Positions 11,601 to 26,600 of a DNA stretch of 64,000 nt are shown in pieces. Made by a program: the position numbers and the translations under genes. The stretch comes from Aurelia coerulea (lineage: Eukaryota; Cnidaria; Scyphozoa; Semaeostomeae; Ulmaridae), in contig CM076947.1 in NCBI GenBank assembly GCA_039566865.1, positions 22,507,501-22,571,500 of the forward strand, written 5' to 3'. Within the stretch, counting starts at the first letter, position 1, and every line of letters begins with the position of its first letter. The notes under the pieces were generated by a model. It was not told where the DNA came from. It was given only the letters and a program-made list of their open reading frames with translations, and searched no databases.

Positions 11601-14600
11601 AAACAAATTCTACCTGGGGAAGAAAACAAATTCTACCTGGGGAAGAAAAACAAATTCTACCTGGGGAAGAAAGACAAATTCTACCTGGGGAAGAAAACAA
11701 ATTCTACCTGAGGAAGAAAAACAAATTCGATCGGAGTTTCTGTTGTTCAACATTATCGCCTATGCTGGCCTGACCTCCAATTTAAAACAGGTTCTAGTAG
11801 GTATTTGTGAGCATTTAATCGTTTATGCTTAGCTTTTTGTAGTTGTATATTTAATTGTGATCCAGTTGCATGTTTTATGTAATGGCCATGGGGTAGCCAT
11901 TGTCTTTTGCTCCCCATGGTATCGTCCTTGTAGTGTTGTAAAGTCGTTCATGTGTAGTGTCTTAAGTAGGAAATTATCAATTAATTGTATAAAAACATCA
12001 CTCTTTTAAGAACATTAAATCTTGTTCTAATTTTGAAGAATTACGTGTGTTGTGTTTCAAGTTTTCTGTTACTATGTCTGTGTTTGAGAATACAATACAA
12101 TAAAAACCCGCACATAGGAACCTAAGATTTTGAACTCAGCCTGTTTAGGTTCTTATGCAATGATGTACATCCAGTAATCAGGGTTTAAGGTTCTTAACAC
12201 CGGGAAATCTGTGAATCTGAATCTTAGCCAAGTTATTTACACTCTGGGCCCCACCAATTTCACCCAATTTTACTCCCGCTTACCCAAGCTTACCCAGTTT
12301 AACCCTGCAGGCCCTGCCTATCACAGTTCTGTAAGCAATGTTTTTGGAGTCCACGAAAGAGGTTGATTGGCAAAAGGTTTGCATTTATTTCCTAATGAAT
12401 GAACGAAACCCTTTATCAAGAACTTAGTTGAGATCTCAGGCTGAAGTGGTTCATTGGGTACAACATATATAATCTCACGCTGTAGGTTCTGAATAAATGG
12501 ATAAATTCTTATGTGCGGGCTTTTACTGTAATGATAGATTTATTGTTCCATGAATGACTTTGAGACTATTTCTCCTTTTTTTAGACATTTCCAAGAGGTC
12601 CCATCGTGTCAAGATGTTGCATTAGACATCAAAGGAAGGATTGAAGAATTCAAACCATATATTCCATTGATACAAGCATTGAGGAATCCTGGAATGAGAC
12701 AAAGGCATTGGGATCAGGTAAATCTCTCTTTTGCACCAATCTCTCTTCCAAATGTTATAAAAGTACAGAGCGAAGAACAAAAAAGATCCCCGTTTGAAGG
12801 GATACTACTCTCTGGATATCAATGCAATGATATTGGCAAATATATCCTTTGAACAGTGAACATGTTCAAATAGTTTTTAAAATTTACCTTACTGAAATCA
12901 GCTACTTCGTTATGAGGGATTTTCTTAAGAAACCTTCAAAACAGGCCTAAAATCGTGACCAAATGTTCTACCTTACAACAATGGCTTGTATATGCTTGAA
13001 CACGTGTTATCCCTGTAGGAGATTTAATGTCATACCTGGGAGCATAACAACCTTATTTAGTGCGATTTCATCCTTCTATGAGGACAACACACGCTGAAAC
13101 GTGTTGAAGTAATTGCTGTACGGCAGAATTATTGGGAAAATTTGTTCGTGATGTTAAAGACCCATTATCAACCATGATCCTTTGCGCGCAGAATGAGAAG
13201 CAAGACTAAGAAAATTTAGGCCAAAAATTACTTTTAGATAACACGAAAATGGACTTTGGCGCCAGCAAAGATCACGGTTAGCAGTGGGTCTGTGAGCTTG
13301 TTTTGAAGATTTCCTAAACGGGCTTTCTCGAGAAAATCCCTCATGATTTGAGAACGGAGTGGCCTATTTCTGTCAGGTTGATTGAAAATGGATTAGAACA
13401 TGCTCAAAATTCTCTTAACAAGGATCCTTTCTCGGCAAATTTTCCTTAAAATGGGAGAAGGCAAATTTTGGTAATTAGAAGAGGGTAGCTTTCCGAAAAA
13501 CTAGGCTGCAGACCCCTGTCCATCGCCAGGTCGTGTACCCCTCCCGAGAATGAAGCAAACTTTCTAATTACTCATCCTTTTGCATTGGTCTGATCCGCTT
13601 CTGTGTGTTTTCCAATGATTTATAGGAAGGGATAATGTGGTCATCATATACTCTATTGCGTATTCCACAAAATGACTCATTTTAGCTGCCTACTATCGCT
13701 TGGTTGAAATTTTTGGCCATGATATGCCAATTACTGAAACTTTTGAGTAAAGGATTTAGCGCAAAGCTTCTGGATTATTTGATTTATCAATTTCCTTGTG
13801 AGGGCTAACTGTTGCCATTATTTTTTAATGCAATCATAACCTCAAGAATACATGTTCTTATGCATGATCCGGGCTGAACACACTGAAGACAGTCTTTTGT
13901 GATCGGAACAATGTATAAATTTGAGCATGATAAAGTAAGTGCCTGACAAACGAGGGTAAGAGATGTTATATTATGGTGATATTTTGGTGAGCGAAATCTA
14001 TGGAACAACAGAACAACAGAACTGGTAAAACAACAGAACTAAGTTGTAAGAGCATGGGGCTCCAATCTTGCAAATCTTCAAAAAGGTGGGTGTAAAACTT
14101 CTGTTACATTTTCTTTGGATTGAATGGCTTAAAAGGAACTTGTGGTACTTTGCTGTAAATCTGTCGTGGACATTTTTTTATATCTTGATTAGTTTCAGAA
14201 CGGCGGCATTTTAATTTTTTTGAAAGAATTAATGGAAAATTTGAAACAATCAAATCATCATAAATCGACAGAGGGAATAATATAATCTGAAAGAAGAAAA
14301 CCGTAGTTTATGAAGGTCTACAGTTTGGTGGCAAATAGAAATCTATAGCTTTTCTGGTTTAGGATTTAGTATTTGATGACATCGTGCCGCCATCATAAAA
14401 CTAATGAAGATATCAAAAATTTCCATGACAGATTGATTTACAGCAAAGTACGCTGATTTCTTTTAAAGCTATTTTATTCAATGAACAATGTAACAGAATT
14501 TTACAATCAACTTTTTAAAGATTCGAGCCCTATGTTCGCTTTAAGCAAAGGAATGGGTTCCGGGGACATCAAAATATCGCTTGAAAAGCCAAAGATCCAT

Positions 14601-17600
14601 ACTGAAATCAATAGGTATACAGTTAGCTGAAGGCCTCCGCAGAAGTAAGATGTTCACGTTTTGTTGTTATCTATGTATTCAAGTGTTTATCCTCAGCTTC
14701 ATTAGTAAATCAAACATTGGACCATTTTCAATTTACCCTATACGCTTAAAAACCCTTATGATCAGGTTTTATTCAACTTTTTTTTATATACGTAATCTAA
14801 AAATGTGCATCTTTCGGGCTTTTATTTTTCTTCCAGTGCTCACTAGTTTCGCCTACCAGGGCATCTTGAGAGCAACTAATTAATTTTCAAAGATCAATCT
14901 CTATTTATAGCAAAAGCTAAGTCCGTACAAGGTTATTCAGTGAATCTAAAAATGTACAATTTAACAAAAACATATTTACAAATACAATACCATTGGGAGC
15001 ATGACATGCATGGCTACCCTTTGGTCGTAACAAATAACAATACAGATACACTATTGGCATTTCCAATTTTCTGTTGGTCTCTCCTTAGGGAGAACCGGCT
15101 TAATCAATAGATATGGACGACACTACTGCTTGAATTTTTTTTTTATTTTGAAAGATTTTGGTAAAGTCTTTTGTAACATATGCTATACATTTATTGCGTT
15201 AGTACATTTATGGAAGTGTTGGTGATTACTAGAGAAGGATGAAACTGAAGATTAATTTACCTAAGTTTGTATTTGCTGGTGCTACAAGAAACGCTCTGAT
15301 TTATGAGTGAATTTTACCATTGATTCCAAAATGTGTTGATCTTGGTTAATGGTCATTCGAAAATTTTTATCACCATGCAACAGTATTTGCGTAAGGGTTT
15401 GATTTGGCAGGTTTAAAGGCAATCTGTCTCATTCATAATTGGCTGAAGATTGTATAAGGGGATTAAAGATTTGTATGGCGGGATTATCAGAAAAGAATTA
15501 GAAAAGAGATCGTTTCGAATTGAACTGCATTTTTATCATGCGAAAAATTCAAAGAGTCTGGGATCTAGCTCCTTTCCTTTGTTTAAGCTTTGTTCTCTAA
15601 ACCAATCACCTGCGTGACAGAGCTCCTTTAAGATACTATGTGGCCGGAATACTGTGTTAATCGCGCCTAGGATTAACTTTAGTTCCTAATAATCAACAAT
15701 TCAACTTTTGATAACCTTGAAATACTTCAAGCGTTCTTGTTGCTTTACAGCTTTCTGCAGAGCTTGGTGTGAAGATATACCCCAAGTCATCACTGACATT
15801 TTCAAAGTGCCTTGAAATGAATTTGCAAAACCATATTGACATCATCGCAAAGATTGGTGAAGTCGCTGGGAAGGAGTACTCCATTGAACAGGTATGTAAT
15901 TGCAATGTATTGTACAATAAGTTGTCTGCATAGGCGTAGGATTTTTGAAGAGGCCAATGTTAATGGCTGTCACATCTTTCTCACAATAAGCTCGAAATTT
16001 TTAGAACGGTTAGTGCAAAATTCTACAACCTATTTTCCTTGGATTGAATGTCTTGAAAGAAATTTCAACAACTTTGCTATAGTTCTACCGTTGGACTTAC
16101 GGGCAATCTGTAATATTTTCAGAATTATAAACTTTTTCTTTTGTTTTAAGAATTCAAGAAAAGTTTTTGAGAGAAAATTAAAACCATCGTAATATATTGG
16201 GAAACATGGTGTAATTTACCAATAGCCAGTTTATGAATGTCTACAATATGGTGTCAAGCAAAAGTCTTGCACTCTCCTGGTTTACGATTTAGATATTTGA
16301 TGGCGTCACAGCCCAAAATGAGTTGAAATATAAGTTATGATGTAATTTCGAAAAATATCAAAAAGACTTCTGAAAAAGTCCAACTGTTTATATCTTGGAT
16401 AAAGATTCATAAATTACAACAGAAAATACAAGTAAGATCATGCTAGTCGAATCTATTTTTGATATTAGATTGCATACCTTGAAATTATGGCTTCTTTATA
16501 TCCACTGCTGAAAGCTTTGGAGGTAGGTGATTGATTTAAGGAAGGTACTCCTACGTTTCGTCACATGTTACATCCCCACTAATTTTAGATTTGAATTTTT
16601 TATTGTAATCCTTCTGTCTATTCTCGTAATTATAACTTTGGGAATGCTCATTTTCTTGAAAGTAGTTCTGAAAGATTTGAGGAAGATCATTATTTTGTCT
16701 CTCCCTTGTATTTCGTAGGCCTTGGACAAGATGGAACAAGAGTGGAATTCTGTCAATCTAGATGTTATACCTTACAAAGAAACGGGAACATACATCATGA
16801 AGATTGGCGAAGATGTCTCACAATTGCTTGATGACCACATAGTGATGACACAGAGCATGTCATTCTCACCTTACAAGAAAGTGTTTGAAGACAGGATCAG
16901 CAGTTGGGAGGGAAAATTGGTCATGACGCAAGATGTCATGGATGAATGGTTGATGTGCCAGAGATCATGGCTCTATTTGGAACCAATCTTCAGGTTTGTG
17001 CTAAAAAATTGCCTTATACAGTAAAAAATCGGAGCGGAGATAGGAACGAAAACATGTGAAAACCTCCATGCTAAATTCTGGGTGGTAATTTTTCTAAAAA
17101 TTGTGCAATTCTTGCAAGAGAGGTTGCGCAAAGTGGGAGATGCTAGAAGCAGGTTTAAATGGTTTTTGCATTGTGCAGATCCACTTATTGCATTTTTCGT
17201 AATGTTTTGCAGGCTAATTTGAATAAATGATGGAGTTTAGTTGAAATACTGATGTTACATCTCGATAGCTTAATTTTATAGATATCCGAAGTCCCTATAT
17301 TTACCAGGTGTCCCAGAAAAAAATTTTCAGATTTGGTTGGGTCAAGCGATGTGAATTTAGCTTTAATCAATGGCTAATCAGTCTCAAAATGTTCCTCCAT
17401 AGTTAACTTGAACAAAGATACCTCATTTGTTGATATTGATGCTTTGAGAGCTAAACAATTAATTTTGAAGGTTCAAATTTTCCTCCACGTCCACACCAGA
17501 GTTTTGACATTTTAGCCTCAGCAAATCCTTGAAGTACATCGAAATTTAAAACTGAAGTTGAAGAAAAATGAAAAAATGGCACAATGGGTGACTTCTAGCA

Positions 17601-20600
17601 AACTGAATATAATATGGTCTATATTTTTTCACATTTTTATCGAGGGTATCATTGGTTTATTTGAATTCTCTTAGGCCAAAACGCCAAGGCTGTGCTTTGG
17701 AAGTAGATGCAAATTTGACCTTTCAAGACTAAAATTTCTGTTCTCAAAGCACCTATACCAGCAAACAAGGTGCCTATGTTCAAGCTAGCTTTCGATGAAT
17801 ATTTTGAGAGTGATTAGCCATTGATTAAAGCTAAATTCACATCGCTGGAGTCAACCAAATCAGTATACTTTTTGTCTCTGTTCAATTCAACTATCGATAA
17901 ACATTTTGAGAGTGATTAGCCATTGATTCATATTCGCTGGAGTCAACCAAATCTGTATACTTCTTTGGGACACCGGGTATATATAATTCTTACCATGCTG
18001 CAGTTATTGGCATTTTCATTATCATTTTATTCAATTGTCAATACTTCTTCATTACATTTGTGTGTGTAACACAGATATTGCCTTTGAAGCTTGCTTCTGA
18101 TTTTTTTTTACCAAATGTTATTATTGTGTAACAACGAATAGTGTCATGAACTTCAGGATGACAAAATAGAACTTCAGAACATAGAACTTCAAGATCACAA
18201 AATGAGTGAAAATAATAAAAAGGATCGACGAATCAAATTAACCAAACTTAAAAAAAATTGTTTTGATCAAATAATTATTTGACCAAAATCCCACAAAATC
18301 AGTGATAGCAATTTTTCTTTCCTGCAGTTCCGAGGACATAAATCGTCAGCTTCCAGTCGAGAGCAAGAGATATCAGACGATGGAAAGAATCTGGCGAAAA
18401 ATTTTGGGCAATGCAAAGAATAACCCACAGGTCTGTAAACGCATTGAAATACTGCGTACCTTAAAGAACTTCGAAGCAACCATTATCTCTCCTTCTAGCT
18501 TCTAGCGAGGCTGGAAGGCAACTTACTTTCTATTGATCACCAATGGCCAGTTTTAGGCCGGCAGGATTGACGCGATGGAATGGACTTGTCTGAGTATCCT
18601 ATCATCGCCAGATTGGGCAGGATGAATGCTGTCTTTCAGTATGATGTATGTTTTTTATCTTCGGCAACAAAGCCTATTTTGCTTCATCTTTGGGGCCCTT
18701 TACATGAGCAAACTCAGACCGGCACGAGTTTCAGATCGGTTTGAAATTTTGCCATGTCTGCTTTTTTGCGTTGCGTTTACATGGAGTTTCAGACCGGTCT
18801 GAAATTATACTAGCGTCACATTGCATATGCGTTGAATGCAATTGAGGCAACTGTGACAATGGTTTCTTTTCTCATGTTTTGGATTTAGGCCTATTTTCAT
18901 TGTTGCGCTAAGTTATCAACAACACAGGATGTTATTAGAGTTGATAATCAAGGATAATCAACTGTACGTTTGTACTGCATTACAAATCTATTTTGGTTTG
19001 ATGGTTCAAATGCTGCTTCAGAACCTGAAAATAAAACAGGAGGCCTTAGTTTTTTATGTTTAGTTTCTTAGTTATAGTTTCTTGCGTCTGGAGAAAAACA
19101 AATGGACGACCAAACAATGAAAATGGCTCCCAATAGTGCAGTTATCACTTCCGCAATTATTCATTTCGCCCCGATCTGAAAAAATTTCTGTTTACATGAG
19201 AATTTCAGGTCGACCTGAGTTTTCAGATCGGTCTGAAAGACCGAAACGAACCCAGACTGGCATGAGTTTCATTTCGCCCCTTCTCATGTAAACACTCTAA
19301 GGGCCTTGACCAGACACCGAAATGAAACTCATTCCGATCTGAAACTCGTGCCGGTCTGAGTTTGCTCATGTAAAGGGCCCCCTTGGAGCAGATATCTTCA
19401 CAGATCCTACACCAATACAACCATAAAACCCAGAACCATGAACGAGGAATACAACAGGAAAACAAACAAGTTAAACTTTTGAATTTTACAGAGCTCGATT
19501 GTCTTGGATTTAGCCTGCAGCTGATTTTTGTATCATGTGAAAATGGTATCCCTTCTCAGACAAAACTCGCAAAGCATGATGGTTGAAATGCGTTCATTAA
19601 TAGATGAATGAAGATAGTTTTGTTTGGAATATTGCCGCGCTATTATTTATTTCAGAAGAAATTGACCTATGGTGTCATAATATTAATAAATCTATAATAA
19701 ATCTATAATAATAAATCTATCGCCAGGCTTGTAATCACGAAGGGAATATCCCACTGTATGGTATATATATATATGATTCTGGTTGGATCTTTTTTTATAT
19801 CAGAACCTCAAAGGAATAAAAAAATGCAACTGTCTAACAATCAACTGAAACTCGAAACTTGTAGGTATATATATATATATATAGATACATATATATACCT
19901 ACAAGTTTCGAGTTTCAGTTGATTGTTAGACAGTTGCATTTTTTTATTCCTTTGAGGTTCTGATATAAAAAAAGATTCAACCAGAATAATTCTCCGTCCT
20001 ACGGGTGGGACGTTAAACTAAGGGTTATGTGCCTGGATGAGGCATACATATAGGCTTAAATTAGCTATAGATAGCTAGAATGCGTTCCAGCCTACTTACA
20101 GTTAAGTAATGGAAAAGAACTGGTCTGTGGCCTCCAGCAAGACATTTAAAAGGGGACATTGAGCCACTCATAGTTGCAGAAAAAGTAGTTTTATTCATTT
20201 GACCATACAGATTCTAGCTGACGTTCTTATTCATATGTTTCTAGGTCATCACGCTATGCCCTGACCAAAAGGTTCTGGAAAACCTTCGTGAATGCAACAA
20301 GCTGCTGGAACAAGTAAGTCAAACTTATTATGATTTCTAACCATTCCGCTATTATTCTACAGAAATCCTGTAATTTTCATGACGCATCAATAGAAACCGC
20401 TGCTTGATAATGATTCACAGAGCAAGGAAGACAATAATAACATCATGTTGACTTCAAAAGTCCTTCATCATATGCAAATATTCGACAAGTCCAAGTAATC
20501 ACATTTCAAAGACACATTCGGCAGGCAACTAATTCAAGGCACATTCGGTAAATGAGGACACCAATTCAGTTGGCCAAGCCATGTGAACAGATGGCTAATT

Positions 20601-23600
20601 CGGCATAATGTTTCGAAATTTCCTAGGTCTATCCTCAACAAACAGGCTGGATGGAAATCTTGACAACTATTGTACATAGGCTTTGAATATTGTAAGTAAG
20701 GGTTTTATAGTTTAATTCATTTAATAGCTTTTACTTAGTTTCCTTACATTGTAATTAATGTTTTTATTGGAGGGCCCCTTGAAAACCAACTTGTTGAAGG
20801 GCAACACTCCTTAAAAGAATTAAATATTAAATACGAAATATGATGGAATTACGATTAGATATGATTAGTTGCAGCCATCACTGTTGAAAGAAATATTCCT
20901 CTGGTGTGAAGCATTAATGTTTTAAAATTGATTTTGTCGTTTTATAGTTACAAACGACTTTTTTTAGTTTAAATCAAGGAAAGATATAACCAATATTAAC
21001 CTAATTAATGTCCATATCATGGTCAGGTTTGGACAGGAAGCGCGTGCGGGAGAAAATTTGCGGGGCTCTTTCCTCGTCCTTTTTTCTCTTTCGGTATTCA
21101 AATATGGTTGTGTTTAGGAATGTTATTTGGAAAGAGTGGCCGAGCGTTTTATTCCAGTTTCCGTCAGGTGACTGAAGTTAAGCTCGGTCGAGTGAGGTCA
21201 AACTCCGAATGGGTGACCTCAGAGGCTTGACCTTGCATCTCGCCTCGCCGTCCTTCGGAAGGGACGTTAAACTAGGGATCCCATCTGGATGCAGCATACA
21301 TAGTGGGCTTGAATTAGCTTTAAGTAGCTACAAATGCTTCCTGCCCACTCAAAATAAATTACTGAAAAAACCGAGATATTCTAACGGTGGAATTTTCATA
21401 AGATTTGACGTGAATTATGAATGATATGTTATGAATTAATCTCGTTGTTTTATATCATGACGACTTCTATGATTGATTTCCATATGTTTTTCTTGTTCAC
21501 TATCTCTGATTTATTACGTCATTAGGTCCAAAAGGGTCTGAGTGAATATCTGGAGACGAAGAGATCAGCCTTTCCGAGATTTTACTTCTTGTCTGATGAT
21601 GAATTGCTGGAGATCTTGTCACAAACAAAAGATCCAACTGCTGTGCAGCCACATCTCAGAAAATGTTTCGAAAATATTGCCAAGGTGAGTGACTGTCAAA
21701 TAGACCTTTTAGCTACAGTAAAAACCCGCACATAAGAACCTTCATCTATTAAGAACCTACAACCTGAAATAATATATTTTGTACCCAATAAATAAGAGCC
21801 ATTTCAGGCTGATATCTAAACTAGGTTCTTAAAGGGTCTTATTCATTCATTGGGAAATAAATGCAACATTTTTGCCAATCAACCTCTTTCGTGAACTCCA
21901 AAACATTTCTTACAGAACTGTGATAGGCAGGGCCTGCAGGGATAAACTGGGTAAGATTGGATTAAAATGGATAGGGCCAAGAGTGCAAATAGGTTTAGCT
22001 AAGATTTAGAAACACACATTTTCCTATATTAAGAACCTACACTCTGATTGCTAGATGTGCCTCAATGCATAAGAACCTAAACAGGCTGAGTTCTAATTCT
22101 TAGGTTCTTATGTGCGGGTTTTTACTGTATTCTAAAGCAACGTTCGAATCGAATGATATCTTATTTATTTTGTAGAATTTTCGAATGTGAATAATAGTGA
22201 TAGAAGCTCTATTATCACTCAATGGATCCTTGCGCATAAAATTGTGTAGGAATATCGCTCGATTCAGACTCTTTTTCAGAATGGCTAAAAGGTCTATTGA
22301 AGGTATTTTATTTGATAAGAATAATATTAATTCCAAGAAAGTATAAGGTTCTTGCCACGCAGTCATCAAACTTTAATTATTGCTCTCTCTACTTTAGACG
22401 GTGTGGGGTATACTTTGTCGTGAAATTTCATAATATTGAAATTACAACTACACTTCACCTCTCTTATGTTGAGTTTTACTGTGTGTATGTCGGACAGTCT
22501 TGCCGTTTGTGTAGTACTCATTTCTTACATACTCAGGTTCCTAGAATCTAAGTCAGGTTTTCTGCTAAAGATTAAAAATCTTCAAAATCGGTCCAGTGTA
22601 CCATTGATCATGGCCTGTCAAAAGTGCATAGTTTAGTTTGGCGCACCCGGTATATCATAATCAGGTGCGCTTGGACAGGAAACGCTTGCAGGAACAAATT
22701 TGTGGACTTTTCGCTCACCCTTTTTTCTCTTTCGGTATTCAAATGTGGTTGTATTCAGGAAAGTACTCAGGTTCCGTCGCCAAATAATAAGCAAATCTGT
22801 AAGCACCTTTGCTTAAAGTACATGTCCATTGTTTTCTGCAGTTTGTTTGATGGCTTCACCCAAGCCACGGAAAGGTAACCGTCAAAATCCATTGATATCC
22901 GAGCAATCGTAAGAAATGCGAATGTTTAGTTTGTTCCTCTGTTAAATAGAAACATTTGTCTTAAAACGAAGACTTTAATTTATAAAAAAAGATGAAATTG
23001 TTTTGTGCTATTTTCTTTCATAAAAATGCAGAATCACCGTTTCAACAAAAATTTGGAGTTGTTATTGGAGCCCCTTGGGACGACTGTTAAACGCTCTATG
23101 CAACAATGTGAATATACGTTGAAAGAATATACTGCTGATTCCCTGTAATTTGAGTGAAGGTTACGCGTACACCACTTGGTGATCGTAATCGAAGTTTGTT
23201 TTTCTTGGAGCTTTTATGAAGAAATATTAGGTTGTAGTTGTCAGAGCATTTTGGTTCAGTAAAGCGTCTTGTTGACAAGAGATATGCAGGCATTTCAAAC
23301 AGTAGACTCTACTTAGAATCTTGGTAAATATGAGCAATATTGGGATTGCGGCTGATATTCCGACGTTTGTTGATAGTATGACCTCCTACCTATTTCTTCT
23401 TTTTCAGCTCAAATTTGAAGATGATTTGCGAATTTCAAACATGTACTCCGCCGAAGGAGAGATGGTGCAGTTTTCAGAGAAACTTTACCCAACTGGAAAT
23501 GTGGAAGATTGGCTTCTTGAAGTTGAAAACACAATGAGATCCAGCTTGAGAGAGATTCTGTATCAAGCCTTGCAAGAGTATGGTGAGGTAAGTCTTTCTT

Positions 23601-26600
23601 TTAGCTCAAGGTTTAGTTAAAGGCAGTCTGTCCTGCATCTGATTAGGTTATAAGGATAAAGCAAAGAATAGGATAATTGAATGTCTGCTAATCCTACTGA
23701 CTTTCTACGGCCGTAGAAAGTGCTAACGATCAGCCCTCCTTTGTTTCAAGTGCACAGATTCATAAAGACATTCCTTGTGTTGAGGTCTGACTTTATTGCA
23801 GCCAATCAAATGTGTGTTGAATGTCTGCTAATCCTGCTGACTTTCTACGGCCGTAGAAAGTGCTAACGATCAGCCCTCCTTTGTTTCAAGTGCACAGATT
23901 CACATAGACATCCCTTGTGTTGAGCTCTGAATTTATTCCAGCCAATCAGATGTGTGACAGACTGCCTTTAATATTGAATGCTTATGGCATTTCCTTGTGA
24001 ACGCGTTCTCTTTTTAGCACTCTACTTAGTGAATCAGAATTTTTTTAGATGTCTGAAAGCCTGTCGCTCTCAGACCATTTATCCGATTTCTATAAACTGA
24101 TAATGCTTGTTTATCTAACATATCAATTTCGATCAGAAAATTTAGTTGTCAAAATCAATCGTATCGTTTTCAAGTTAAAGACGATTTTATACAAATGCTT
24201 CATCTCAGAATCCTTCAAATCATGTCTACAATCCTTCATCAAGTTTACTAGCAATCCTGCGTCGTGAAACAGAATATATAAGAGAAATTGACGATTGATA
24301 GTTCAAGTGTATACGATAATACAGTGGTCTCATTTTAGACCTGGTAAATGTATGAGAGATGACATAGAGGGATATATTTTGATTATGCCTTTTTTGAAGG
24401 ATTTTGAAATAAACATTGTTATGAAATTGTAATTAATTAGTGTATGCAGATATGACATGAAGAGCGGTAGTGGCTAATTGGTAAAAATACATTTATTATT
24501 TTGCATTTTTTACTGCTATTCAAGCAGCTCAAGATTTATTTTATCAGAAAATAACTTTGCTTTATTGATATGCTTTGCATATTCAGAAAAGCTATTCCAG
24601 AGTCTTTGTTTTGTCATCCCAGCGTTTACGCGACCTGCGTAGTTTACAGTCTCGTTTTGTACTGGTATTTCCCTATTTAGTTTCAAAATAGCTTTGAAAT
24701 GCAATTGGAAGTCTGTCTAGATTATGATATACTTTATGCATAAATTCGAGAATTTTTGTTTCATAGAGATCTTTCACTTTAAAAATTCCATAGGATGTAT
24801 GTAGTATGTTGGTGTAATTTTAAATTGTAAGATTTTATCGATGTTAACAAGTCGATGTTATCCGTTGTGCCAAGTTTGGTTTTTCTTGTAAGGCACTATG
24901 TAAAACATGTTTTATTTTTGTATAGATGGAACGAACTAAATGGGTTCTCCAATGGCCTGGTCAAGTAGTCATTGCAGGATGTCAAACATACTGGACAAGT
25001 GAAGTATCAGAAGCCCTGGAAGAAGAAAGCCTGCCAGAACTTAATGAGCACCTTCGACACCAGGTAACGATCATATCTGAAACCTCTGATAGTTGGTGTT
25101 GGCTAGCTGTGATGTGTAATTTACAGTTTTTGGTTAAAGGCAGTTTGTTCCCTGTTTTTCTCAGATTTTTGCATGAGCATCTTCGACACCAGGTAACGAT
25201 CTTATCTGAAACCTCTGATAGTTGATGTTGGCTAGCTTAGCTGTGATATGTAGTTTACAGTTTTTGGTTAAAGGCAGTCTGTTCCCTGTTTTTCTCAGCT
25301 CAGAATTTTGCATAGACATGAAATTCATGCATCACTGAGGTAAATAAAGCTTGTTTGCTTTATTTGGATTGAGAAAAAAATGAAACACTTTTAGAATGTA
25401 CGATAATAATAAGCTCCTTCAATAAACGACATCAAATTCAGCAATAGATTTAAACATATGTAGTAAAGTTTTTCAAAATTTTCGATCTGTGATCTTAATA
25501 ACTGAACTTGTGAAACATACAATAGATATCTTTATCGATTTATTTTCTTTCATCGAGGGCACAGATTGCCAATATCTGACTAATAACGATATGTAACAAT
25601 ATGTGATTGGTAGTTTTCCGCACTTATTTTGATTTTAAATCAATTTTGAGAGGATTTCCTCGATTCTCCAGGACTTAAAGGACCGTGCAGTGTTAGCATT
25701 GGCTTCTCTATAAATAGAACAAAGAAATCACTAAGGCACAGCATTGTTTCTTGGCAAGATAACAATCTTTTTCTTAGGCTGCCCTACGTTGACTTTGTGT
25801 GCAACTTCGACTTGATTGGGATATTTTTAGATTTTCCTGCTCTCTGCAAATGCAAGCTTTTAACCTTGCACAAACCCTTTAAAATGGATTCCAAGCAGAA
25901 AAGCTTTTCTAATTTAGCAAATGTCATGTATGCCTTTTAAGGCTGAATGTAGTAAATTTCTGAAGACTTCTGAATGGCTGTTTTCTTATTCTAGCTCAGT
26001 GACTTGGTATCTCTCGTGCGAGGAGATCTCAGCAACATTGCTCGTAACATACTTAGTGCTCTCATTGTCATCGAGGTAATTTTTTCATTTTATTCGTGCA
26101 AAACTGTTTTTGTGAGAAATTTTCTATGGTAGATTGTTAATGAGAAATTAATTTCCAGTGATTCGAGCTTTCCAGTGATTCAAGCGAAGTCGTTGCATTT
26201 GTTCCTGCCAACAACAGCTGGCCATTCTTTGGTTGCACATCGAAAAATGTTTTGGAAACATTGACGGCAATGACTGAAAAATTATCTTTACCTTGAATCC
26301 CTAGTGTTTCTTCACCCTTGCGATGATTATCAATCTTAAAAAGAAGGCATTAGTTGATTATATTTTTGCAATTTCATACCACCTATCGTGTACCATTATT
26401 TTAAGACACACATTTACGTACCGTTTATTTCCCAAAGTTAAGAGACCACTGGATGGCAGTGAAAATTTTGATAAATAGCATGAAACGGGCAAGTTTATTT
26501 CAAACTCATCGAGGTATGATATACGGGCAAGTTTATTTCAAACTCATCAAGGTATGATATACGGGCAAGTTTATTTCAAACTCATCAAGGTATGAAATAC

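Noticed and set aside
9316..11629. Minus-strand frames with FSSSGRICF octapeptide repeats
   Set aside because: A stop-free 24-bp unit gives such frames automatically; 23-bp units break each frame after a short distance.
1..11728. CRISPR-like arrays
   Set aside because: There are no unique spacers of constant length between repeats, the units are contiguous, and the window is an animal genome with spliced genes.
18431..18505. Extension of exon 8 past the weak GTCTGT donor to a stop
   Set aside because: The next exon continues the DNAH1 sequence in frame from 18430, so the donor is used. The extension would cut the protein before the motor.
23321..23407. In-frame open sequence upstream of exon 11
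   Set aside because: It is open by chance. The TTTTTCAG acceptor at 23407 joins exactly in frame with exon 10 and conserved protein starts there.
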